DNA of 64,000 nucleotides from the NCBI GenBank assembly GCA_030062745.1, contig CP099844.1:26350596-26414595 (forward strand), read 5' to 3'. Position 1 is the stretch's first letter, and each line of letters begins with the position of its first letter. A model generated the notes under the pieces. That model saw only the letters and a program-made list of their open reading frames with translations. It had not been told where the DNA came from and made no database searches. The stretch is from Capitulum mitella (lineage: Eukaryota > Arthropoda > Thecostraca > Pollicipedomorpha > Pollicipedidae). Shown one piece after another: positions 10,735-21,333 of this stretch. A program made the position numbers and the translations under genes.

Positions 10735-12830
10735 CTTCAGTCCTCTTAGTGGTCTCGGGGTTCTGGCGACGATGCTGTTCGACGACTTGCAGCAGGTACT
10801 GCTTTTGCCCTTCATCCTTCGTTAGTACCTTGTTGTATACTTGGATAAGAGCCGCAGCTCGTTCGGCGAAGTCGCTAACTACCGCGATCGCGCACAGGAC
10901 TTCCTTAGCGTTCGTGAAGCCAGGTGCTGTCTCCCAATCAGCGGGATCGGCGGCAAAGAAGTCCATGTTGATGCCGTAGGCTTTCAGGTTGCCCACCGAC
11001 TTTGCGGTAATGAAGTCGACGATGATCTTCCTGGGACGAGAACCTTCTTTTCTGCGAGATCCACCTGCGCTCGCTGGGAGGACTCTCCGATCCCTGTTCC
11101 TGGAGTGCCGCGATCATCCTCGTCTTCATCTCACACGGCACGCCCTCGTCGAAGAACGACACACCAGCCAGTTCTTCGCTGGGGCACCATAATAGGTGAT
11201 TGTTATGATAAATCATATGTCGACTATAATGTCATAATAGATAATAGGTGATCGGCAAACTCCTTGGAGATCCCCTTCGGAATTTCAGCATTCACATCAG
11301 GCTTTGCAGAACGGTCAGGTCGTGCACGGAAGCGCTGACCGCCAATGAAGAGCAGAACCATGCACTGACGTACAAAACAACCATGAAAGAGACGAAGCGT
11401 TTCAGTGCTCCCAATTCACTGAGAGTCACGGAGAACTGATGGCAAAGCAAGAAGATCTTGATCCCGCAGATTATGCGCCCCATCCATCTGGCGCGATGGA
11501 ACCATCTATCTGCACGTTGGAGAGCACCTGGCTGGGGAACTTGATTCCCCGTGGAAGCTGTTGACCAAAGGGGATAATCGATACCTCAAAGAACCAACGA
11601 TAATCATCACTAGGCTGGATTTCGGCGAGCTTCTCACGGCAGAAGGCGACGAAACGATCATTGGAAGAGAAAAACGTCTCGGCCACTGCTGGCTCCAGGT
11701 CTTCATACACCATAGGTTCAAACTTGTTCCAATCAATGAGCCTCCATCTCTTCTCGAAGCTCTTGAACAAGGAGATCGCGGTCCCGAGGACGGACCGAAG
11801 CGCGTGGAGAAAGCCGCCTCTGCCACCAGTTCGACGATATGACGACGACAAGCAAAGTGAATAGGCCGTCACTCAAGCTTCTGCTGAAGAAGCGTGCTTG
11901 CTCCCACAACTTGTCCAGTATTGCTGGAGGTGGTTGGGCGCCGAATGACCCTGCAGTCGGTGCGCCCCTAAGCCCCAATAACCAACCAACCAACCAGCTG
12001 GAGGTGGTGTCGAAGCTCATGCCGACGACGTTGTCCGAAACCTCTCAGTCTTCCAGACAAAGCGCGACAACGTTGGCTGGCGTTGCTCCGACTCTACTTG
12101 CAACTTCCAAACACCGAAGAGCTTGGCGGCACTTCTTGGACCGGTTACAATGACAGAGTCGATCCACCTTTTCCTTTCCATCGTCAGTAACAGTTTGCCG
12201 TCCCAGTGGACCACCAGGTTGGGTGACGCGGAGAAAGAATGCTAGATTTCGTCCGCAATGGCTTTCCTCTGCGATCTACGTGCGCGCCTGCCCGAGCTTC
12301 TGTGATCGCCAGTTCAGAGGAGTCGTGGCCGAGGACCGAAGCCGTCGCCGATAGGAAGTGAATTGCAGAGCGATCATTGAGCTTGGTCCGATCGAGGGCT
12401 GCTGCCTGACCAGGAGTGGCGACGTTCTTGGCTCTCCTGCAGGGCCGCTTCGAAGGCATGGCCATGGGCTGCGGATCATCCTGATCTGTCAGTTGTGTGT
12501 TGTCGGTAGGCGAGTATTCCAGCTGGGCAGTTGCCTCATGCTCGGTCTGCTGTTTAATCTAACGGCGGGCCCTTTAAAGCCTCAGCCTACTGTTGTCGTT
12601 GAAGAGCTCGCTCCTCCTTCTCAGAAGGGAACTTATCGAATACCACCATGACGCCTCAGCGACCTGGCTCCCCTTGGGCCTAGAGAATGTCTTTATCCTC
12701 TTGGCTTTGATGATCTTAATGGTGCCGACAAGGGCAAGGTCAAAAAGATTGTTAAGGTTGTCCCTAAATCCATTCTGCTTGTCAATTTCCGGGGTGAACC
12801 TCCAGAATTTGCCTTTGGTACTGGTCAAGC
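10735..12830 (-). pseudogene. Decayed transposase-like gene of hAT-like family 2
   Basis: Protein-like segments occur in collinear order on the minus strand but in different frames. They are: NLNNLFDLALV near 12750; ALDRTKLNDRSAIHFL near 12390; VHWDGKLL near 12210; SFDTTSS near 12015; a segment with WNKFEPMVYEDLEP and EIQPSDDYRWFFEV at about 11560-11760; IKIFLLCHQF and LYVSAWF at about 11310-11470; SEELAGVSFFDE near 11170; and NMDFFAADPADWE followed by VVSDFAERAAALIQVYNK and LLQVVEQHRRQNPE at 10740-10970. From memory, this order matches a recurrent unnamed transposon-associated protein of many invertebrates (about 700 residues). Its hAT assignment rests on the element's 8-bp target duplication. 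Frameshifts and an internal insertion at 11935-12008 show it is non-functional. Family membership cannot be confirmed without a search. Confidence 0.6.
11923..12008. mobile_element. Short 74-bp insertion flanked by 12-bp repeats
   Basis: GCTGGAGGTGGT occurs at 11923-11934 and again at 11997-12008, with 62 bp between them that interrupt the transposase pseudogene just after the SFDTTSS motif. The insert ends in repeated 'accaacca' on the plus strand (TGGTTGGT on the minus). The layout resembles a small retroposed or SINE-like insertion with a target duplication; a local slippage duplication is the alternative. Confidence 0.5.
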
Positions 12831-15800
12831 TTCCTGTTGAGCTTCTTTATCACGTTCCACGCCAGTGCAGTGAGAATACCGGCTTTGTTTCACACCTTCA
12901 TCATTTCGCGGACGATCTGTGTTTTGACCTACCTCTGGGTAAGCCTATCCACACGGTGGGACTGAAAATATTGCTGCTGCACTTCTCCCCGCGAAGGCAG
13001 GTCTGAGCACCGGTCAACCAAAATTCGGTTTTTTCTCGTTGTGCAGCCATAGTGGCACAGACTTCCGTTATAAAAGGCACTTTTTGCATTGACGCAGGTG
13101 GTCCTTAAACATCCTGACGTCTAAGAACGCGCTGGAAATTGCCAGACCGGCACCGTGGGTTACCGTGGCATGGCAAGGCGTGGTACTTCAAATATATAAG
13201 TCACAGTCTGCAAACGATGGCCAGAATATTGGCGAGATGTTGCGGCAGCTTCGATTCTTCACTAAATGAGACAGTAGGTTGCCTGCGGGATAGTTTCTGT
13301 TGATCTAATCTATCCCCAAAATACATTTTCTCACCGAATTTTGGTCATATGTTTTTCAACACTGCGCAGAAGTGTAAAAGCTGTCCCAACACAGGCAGAA
13401 CAAACTTCTCCATTTCCAGGTTATCGGCCCCAAAATAAAAAAGTCACCGCAGATTGAAACATTCGCCTTAGGCCCGCCTCAGTGAGATATCATCAACATT
13501 TGTCATTATCTGCAGTCTGGGCCATGCCATGTTCGTTAAGCAGATGAAGCATGCTCATGGGATGCTCAAACCCATGCACTAGGAGCGGCAAGATTGACGG
13601 TTTTAATAATGACTGATTAATTTTCCGTTTTCCTCGCGTAAAACTCGGGTTTAACCGCGTAGTTCAATGAAGTTCTACCAATCAGGTACTGGGATTTTAG
13701 TAGGGTTTTCAGATCAGGATGATTGGTGATAACTACAGCACTGCTGGACTGTTACCGCATTCATATAAACCTTATCTCACCATAGCGAAACCGCCCTGCG
13801 CACCAGCTCGCCCTTCAGTTTTCTTGCGCTTGAACACATCAAAGATGGTTATCATCATTTTTAACGTGCTTACGAAGCAATGAAACGTCTTGGCCGCTCA
13901 CCAGACAATCGCGGCATCGGGTGCCGGCGTACTAATTACGAAACACGTTCGCCAGCGGTCACGTATTATAAAGTGATGCTTCTAAGTGTGCTCTCACATT
14001 ACTCAGTGATTCAACACATCCTTCGTTGATAAGATGCTGCTTTGCGAGCGCAGCGCTTTATGGAATACCTTCCTGGGTACGCTAGTACACCTGGCTGTTT
14101 TTTCTTTGCATGGGCAAAGGATCTTGACTGGGGGGCAAAGTGTCCGACTGGGGGGGCATTTGCCCCCCCAGTTAACATGTTAAAATAGGCCCTGCTGCAG
14201 CAGTTTCTTTGAGCAAACAAGCATTTTTCTTGACAATGACGCATGCAATGCGATCCTGGGATTGTCACGGCGTCAATTCCATCAGATGTTAGGTCGAAAC
14301 CTGACTCGAATGGAAAACTCGAAAGCGCAAAGAGCCTTACACATACGGCCCGGCAAACGGCCCAAAAAGCGATCGGAGAGTCACGTTTGCGCCAGGCGGC
14401 GACTGCGGGGGAACTGTTAACCGAGACCGACAATGAGAGGCGAACACTAACGGAGATCGCGACAACTGATCGAAATGGAATACGAAAATATTTGCCACCT
14501 GTCCAATCGGGGAAAAGGGGAATATTCATCTCGCAATGTAAAAACGCAAGAGGGCGGTGCGTTCGCCTTGCACCCTGGGTAGCCGCAGAAAGGGCAATTA
14601 ATTGGTAAGAACGGTGGAAAAACATTCTAATTTCTAGCGCACAGCGCGCTTCTAGACAATGCCATAGACGGTCCTCAAAACGCACATTTGTCGGAGCACG
14701 AAACGGGAAGACATAGAGACCAGAAGCCGGATGGCAGTCTGTTTCTATGTGAGTGCGCAGCGCGATTGTAAACTTCCGTTCTGGGAGCTCAACCACATGT
14801 TAAAGTGGAGCCGGACTGAAGGGTGCAGCGAGATAGTCGAACAACGGTGTCGTATGCTGTCGTGACAATTTTAAGGGAACAAGTCTGCCGAACATTTTTT
14901 CCAGCAATATTCGGAAACCGCCTATTCCAAAGAAAGGATGATATGTGATCCTGGGACGGCCCAGGGGTGAATTCGACCAGCTGTGAGGCGAAACCTGACT
15001 CGAACGCAAAATTCGAATGCGCAAAGAGCTTTCAACGCGCGGCGCGGCGAACGGCCCAAAAAGCGATCGGTGTGTCACGCTTGCGCCTTGCGGCGTGCGC
15101 GGGAAACCGGGGGGCCAGATATCCGGAGGGGTGCGTTGGCGAGCGCGTGGCGCGAGCACTCGCCGCTAGTCTCTCTCTATATAAATTTTAAAATGTCTGT
15201 CGACGTCGGTGTTCGGTTTTGACGGGCTGGTGTGGCGAGACTACATGTGGCATGTGGCTGAAACTCGGCCAGGTCAGGGGTTTGGTGGCACAATGCATTC
15301 TGGTCGGGTTTTCGGGCGTCGGGGACGCACGGGATGCGAGTGGCACGCGCTACAGTCGCCCATAGGGTTTGCATGTATTTTTCACGAAATCGTGGAAAAA
15401 TCTGCGAAATTCCGGCAAAATGGTATCGCGCGCCACTTCCGAATGCCCGATCTTGGCAACCGCTGGTCGCATCGGCACGAAACCAAACGCGATTGACAGA
15501 GAATCGACAGGGGAACAACATGATACCAAACACGGCGCGTTGGGACCAGCACGTGGCGCGTGCCGAGGACGAGAAAAGGAAAAATGTTCGTTTTGTAAGG
15601 TTTCAAAATGGGGTCCTCATCTCGGAAACCGTTAATGACACTGGGAAGGGGCCGCGACTACCGAGCAGAACAAGGTACGGACTCGAAATCGTCTGCCGGA
15701 GTCGACCTCGTCCGCGGGACGGGGTAACCGTGGCACGCGCCCAAAGTGGGAACGTTTGCGACATTTGCGTCGTTTCTGTTTCTACCGAAATGTCGAACAC

Positions 15801-16954
15801 AGCGGTGTCGATTTACGACACGAAACTAGTATGGACAGAAAGCACGGTCTTTTGCCATTCCGATGGGGCCAAACACTGAACAGGTGTGGTGCAGCTGTCC
15901 CGACCATGGGACGCCACGTGATGCGATGCGGGTCGTCATTTGGCCCCATTTAAAATGCGTTTTGGGCCCTTGCGTGGCGCCGACACGGCACGCTTCACCG
16001 AGCCAAATCTCATCAACCGCGTGATGCACCAAGATGGAACCTGGTCCGTTCGACAGAGAATCGATTGCAGAACAATATCGCGTTAAATATCCCGCATGGG
16101 GATCAGCTCGTGGCGCGTGCTGGCCACCGCAACACAAAAAAGGGCCGTTTTGCAAGCTTTACGAAATGGGGTGCGTGTCAATTCATCCGTCAATTATGAC
16201 GCCATGGCGACTTAACAGTCTGATGCCAATAGGTACTCACTGTATATCATTCCATAGGGTCGACCTCGTCCGACAAACGGGGTTGCCACGGCACGCGCTC
16301 AAAGTGCGGACATTTTTCATTTTCGTCTCATTTGTGTTTACAGTGCAATTCCGAAGGCAAGCAGTGCGAAATTCTTGGCAAAATCAGTACCAATGGAAAG
16401 ACCATAGTTTTGTGGTTTTTACGCTGTAAGAAAATAATCAAAATTCACATCACTGTCACTGTTATGGCGCATCACATTTTGAGTGACATATGTTCAGTTG
16501 AAGATTGCGGCGCCGTCATTGGGAGCTGACAATTGAAAATACTTCCACCAAGTTCGTCAATCAATTGTGAACACGTCGGTATAGGCCATTTGGTTTGTCT
16601 CGTTGCGGTTGCTTTCAATGAAAGCGTACAAAAAGGTCTTATTTCGCCTTTTGCGTAATTTTTTCGTCAATTATGCTTCAAAATCAGCTTCTCTTGATCT
16701 AGGTTAAAAACTGCATTATTCCATCGTACTTGGTTTGACGCGACCTCCGTTTTCAGGAATTCTAATACGGTATAAAGAAATAAGACTTTAATAGGGATAT
16801 ATGCAATTTGAGATATACGGGGAGATAGTCAAGAGGATACTGAAAGTACAGAGACAGGGGTACACATAAACCGGCACATATTTGAAGACCGAGACAGATA
16901 CAGACAATGAGACGAGAACTGAAAACGAGACGGAGACCGACAGAAGTGAAGGTG

Positions 16955-19855
16955 ACTAATGGAGCATGAAATGAAATTGACTGAAAATATTTGGAAACGA
17001 TTCTGAATGATTCACCCAGCACTGGTACTAAGCATTGCTAGCAGCTCACCCGAATGCTGAACATTATGCAGAGTGAAGCACGCAGAGCGATTTTCAAACG
17101 ATGGTGGTGTGTATTGACGTGAAAATTTTTGGGAGACATGCCTGCAGCAGTTCCTTTGAGCAAACAGAAGCATCTGCTTGACAATGACGCATGCAATGCG
17201 ATCCTGGGATTGTCACAGGGTGAATTCCATCAGATGTTAGGCCGAAACCTGACTCGAATGGAAAACTCGAAAGCGCAAAGAGCCTTACACGCACGGCGCG
17301 GCAAACGGCCCAAAGCGCGATCGGAGAGTCACGCTTGCGCCAGGCGGCGACTGTGGGGAGACTGTTAACCGAGACCGACAATGAGAGGCGAAGGCTGACG
17401 GAGATCGCGACAGCTGACCGAAATGAAATGCGAAAATATTTCGCACCTGTCCAGTCGGGCAAAAGGGGAATATTCATCTCGCAATATAAAAACACAGGAC
17501 GACGGTGCGTTGGCTTTGTACCCTGGGTAGCCGCATGAAAGACAATTAATTCGCAAGACCGGTGGAAAAACATTCGAATTTCTGGCGCACAGCGCGCTTT
17601 TAGACAATGCCATAGACGGTCCTCAAAACGCACATTTGTCGGAGCAAGAAATGGGAAGACATAGAGACCAGAAGCCGGATGGCAGTCTGTTTCTATGTGA
17701 GTGCGCAGCGCGATTGTGAACTTCCGTTCTGGGAGCTCAACCACGCGTTAAAGTGCAGCCGGACTGAAGGGCGAAGCGCAATAGTCGAACAACGGTGTCG
17801 TATGCTGTCGTGACAATTTTAAGGGAACAAGTCTGCCGAACATTTTTGCAGCAATGTTCGGAAACCGCCCATTCCAAATGAAGGATGCGATGCGATCCTG
17901 GGACGGCCCAGGGGTGACTTCGACCAGATGTTAGGCGAAACTTGATTCGATCGCGAAATTCGAATGCGCAAAGAGCTTTTAACGCGCGGCGCGGCAAACG
18001 GTCCAAAAGCGATCTAGGAGTAACGCTTACTCCTTTCGGCATGCGCGGGACCAAGTGTCCGGAGGGGCACGTGGGCGAGCGGGTGGCGCGAGCATTTGGC
18101 GCTAGTCTATATATAAATTTTAAAAAATACCCCGTCGGAGTTCGGTTTTGACGGGCTGGTGTGGCGAGACCATACGTGGCACGTGGCTGAAACTCGGCCA
18201 GGTCAGGGGTTGGTGGCACAATGCATTCTGGTCAAGGTTTCGGGCGTCGGGGCGCACAGGGTGCGCGTGGCACGCGCCGGAGTCGCCCATAAGGTTTGCA
18301 TGTATTTTTGGCGAAATCGTGGAGAAACACGGGAAATTCCGGCAAAATGTTGACGCGCGCCGCTTCCCGGCGCCCCATCTCGGCAACCGCAGGCGCATCG
18401 ACACGAAACCGAGCGCGATTGAAAGAGGATCGACAGGGGAACAGCATGATACCAAACACGGCGCGCGGGGATCGGCACGTGGCGCGTGCCACCCGAGGGA
18501 ACGAGAAAAATGTCCGTTTTGAAAGGTTTCAAAATGGGGTTGTTATCTCGGTTAACGTTAAAGACACGGGCCCGAGGCGCCAGGAACGAAACAGGAGAAG
18601 GTACCGACTACAAATCGTCTAGCGGAGTCGACCTCGTCCGCCGAACGGGGTAGCTGTGGCACGCGCTCAAAGTGGGCTCATTTGCGAAGTTTGCGTCGTT
18701 TCTGTTTACACCAAAACTTCGAACACTACAGTGTCGATTTCCGACAGGAAACTGGTACCGACAGAAAGCCCGTTTCTGTACCGTTCCAATAGGGTCAAGC
18801 ACTGAGCAGGTGTGGCGCAGCCGTCCCGGCCATGCGACGCCACGTGATGCGATGCGGGTCGCACTTTGGCCCCGTTTCAGGTGCGTTTTTGGGCCATTGG
18901 CGGGCACCGACACGGCACCCTTCCCGGAGGCTAATCTCACCAACCGTGTGTCGTACCGAGACGAAACCTGGTCCGTTCGACAGAGCATCGATTGGAGAAC
19001 AATATCGTACAAAACATCGCGCGCGGGGATCAGCACGTGGCGCGTGCTGGCCACCGGAACACAAAAGTTAGCAGTTTTGCAAGCTTTACAAAATAGGGTG
19101 CGTGTAAATCCAGCCGTTAATTATGACGCCTCGGCGACTTAATAAGCTAATACCATAAGGTACCCGCTGCATATCATTTCGTAGGATCGACGTCGTCCGA
19201 CAAACGGGGTAGCCACGGCACGTGCTCAAATTGGGAACATTTTTCATTACTGGTTCATTTGCGTTTACACCGCGATTTCGATAGCATGCAGTGTGAAATT
19301 GTTGGCAAAATTACTACCAATGGAAAGGCCATAGTTTTGTCGTTCTCACGCCGAAGTAAAATAATAATAATTCACATAAATGTTCCTGCTATGGGGCATC
19401 AACTGAACTGATGCATATCGTAGTTTTACGCAAAATCGACGGTTTTTGAGTGATTTGTGTTCAGTTGAAGATTGTGGCGCCGCCATTGGGAGCTGGTGAT
19501 TGAAAATACTTGCACTAAGTGGGTCAGTCAATTGTGAATACGTCGTTATAGGGCATTTGGTGTGTTTCGTTGCGGTTGTTGTCAACGAAAGCGTACAAAA
19601 AGGACTTATTCCGCCTTTTGCGTGATTTTTCGTCAATTATGCTCCAAAATTAGCTTCTCTTGCTCATAGCTAAAAATTCCTTTATTTCATCGTGCTCGAT
19701 TTGACGCGACCTCCGTTTTCGGGATTTCCAATACGGTATAAAGAAATAAACCTTTAACGGGAATACACGCACGGTGAGATAGGCAAACCGATAGTCAGCG
19801 GGACACAGACAGGACAGAACCAGGGTTACAAGGAAACGGACATATAATTATTTTT
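16955..19855. repeat. Macrosatellite unit 4 (2901 bp)
   Basis: Starts at 'actaatggagcatg' and ends at the same marker at 19856. First-half monomers carry the gatcctggga segment at about 17200 and 17897. The TATATATAAATTTTAAAA junction is near 18115. The second-half hairpins lie at 18474 and 19032, 558 bp apart. Its second half is closest to truncated unit 1: 18500-19140 and 2960-3605 are almost the same. Confidence 0.82.
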
Positions 19856-20930
19856 ACTAATGGAGCATGGAAGCAAACACATTGACAACTCTCATAAATG
19901 AAGTGGTGAAGGTGGTAGCTGCATGAAGGGAAATTAAGTGGTAACAGCGTTAAAAAACGTTCTGATCTGAAACGCGTAGCGTTATTTCAGACAATGCGAT
20001 AGACAGCTGTGAAAATGCACATTCTTTCGAGCACGAAGTGTAAGGACATAGACGAAAACCAAACGACAAACGGCCGTCTGTTACCATGTGAATGCGCAGC
20101 GCGACTGTTGAGCAGTGTTGTGGCAGCACCTCCAGTTGTTGAAGCGCAGCCGGAATGAAGCGCGTAGGGCGTTAGTCGAACAACGCTCTTGTGTGCTGGC
20201 ATGACTATTTTAGGGAAACGAGCCTGCCCAAATTTGTTTGAGAAAAAAGAAGCTGCCTGTTCGAAATGAAAGGCGCAGCGTGATTACCGGACGGTGGCGG
20301 TTTGAAGACGTTGAGAAGTTCGGCACAATTTCGATTGAAACGAAAATTTCGATCATGCATTAACATTTAAATGTACCGCGCGGCAAAGGACGTCCAAGGC
20401 GGTCGGTGTGTGCGATCGGGTTCTGCACATTGTGGTGTATATGGTCATCTCGAGAGAGGAATGGAGAGTTGCGGGGTCTGCGGCGGGGCCGAATGCCGTC
20501 CGTTTCCACGTGAGCGCGCAGCGCGATTGTGGAGCGGAATGGGGGCAGCTCGATCAGCGGTTAAACTGACTAAAGCGCGCAGCGCGATTGTCGAACGGTG
20601 CTCGAATGCTGGGGTAGGGATGAGACGCCATTTGTTGGCAATGAAGTGTGCAGGGCGATGGTGGGACGGTCCCAGGATCAGTTCGGTCACCTCTTCGGCC
20701 GAAACTTGATTCGACTCCAAAATTCGAACACGCAAAGAGCTTTAAATGCTCGGCGCGGCAGACTTCCAAAACGCAATCGGAGCGTCCCGAATGCGCCGTG
20801 TGGCGTACGAGGGGAACTCAGGGGGTATGGGGGTACAGGGACGAGCTCATAGCGAGAGCATCTAGATGGGGTTGTGCCGGCCGACAGGCCGGTTGTTGCC
20901 GCTAGTAGATTTTAAAATGACAAATAAGGT
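19856..20930. repeat. Diverged macrosatellite monomers at array edge
   Basis: Contains at least two degenerate first-half monomers, recognised by gcgcagcgcgatt-t-gag, gtgctggcatgac and the 'cgaaacttgattcga' segment at about 20698. It ends with a GGCCGACAGGCC hairpin near 20880 and a ttttaaaatg junction near 20911. One plus-strand frame, 20598-20852, stays open for 84 codons across the best-preserved monomer (see findings). Confidence 0.6.
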
Positions 20931-21333
20931 GTCCCAGTTCGTATTCAAACACCCGCAGTCACGCAAAATCCCCACAAACTTTCATAGCAGTTCATTTTAT
21001 GTTTCAGTTTTTCATACCCGAAACAAAACAAAAACCTGGTGGTTTCCCGCGCTAGGGGAGGAAAAATGTTTCGATTCTCCCACCCGGCACCGCATCACTG
21101 AGCACGCGAGCTCTGGTTGCCGTGTATCATAACGTAGACAGTCCAGTTGAAGGAGGAACACGGAAGGCAAGGGACACTGGCAGACTTGGGAATCCTTTTC
21201 CCCTTGAGAACATCAGATAGCTAGTGGCTAGACGTCTCTTACAACGGACAGTCGTCGTCCCAACTTTTTGGACGGTTTCCATGCCCACAGTGTCTTGCAA
21301 CAGTCTAACCTAGAGCGTCCTTTTCCCAGCAAT
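20931..21333. other. 3' flank of PM20D1-A
   Basis: Lies just downstream of the PM20D1-A stop codon on the minus strand. Unlike genes B to D it has no similarity to the kazrin-derived 3' segment, and I see no canonical AATAAA on the minus strand within about 400 bp of the stop. The poly(A) site of gene A is therefore undetermined. Confidence 0.5.

Larger units (their letters stand above)
10016..14194. mobile_element. hAT-like DNA transposon, family 2 (4179 bp)
   Basis: The left end CAGGGCCTATTTTAA (10016-10030) is the exact reverse complement of the right end at 14180-14194. The flanks are identical 8-bp duplications CTGCAGCA at 10008-10015 and 14195-14202. The uninterrupted target is present in the other macrosatellite units. 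Eight-bp target duplications are typical of the hAT superfamily. The interior holds a decayed transposase-like gene on the minus strand, two TA microsatellites near the left end and several G/C tracts. The undamaged duplication and TIRs suggest recent insertion, while the coding region is broken, so it was probably mobilised in trans. Confidence 0.88.
9821..16954. repeat. Macrosatellite unit 3, split by a transposon
   Basis: Without the inserted element (10016-14194) and one copy of its target duplication the unit is 2947 bp, matching its neighbours. The interruption falls in 'gcctgcagcagtt-ctttgagcaaac', which is continuous at 7030 and 17140. Internal hairpins lie at 15548 and 16105, 557 bp apart. 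The TATA/AAAATG junction is near 15180. Confidence 0.85.
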
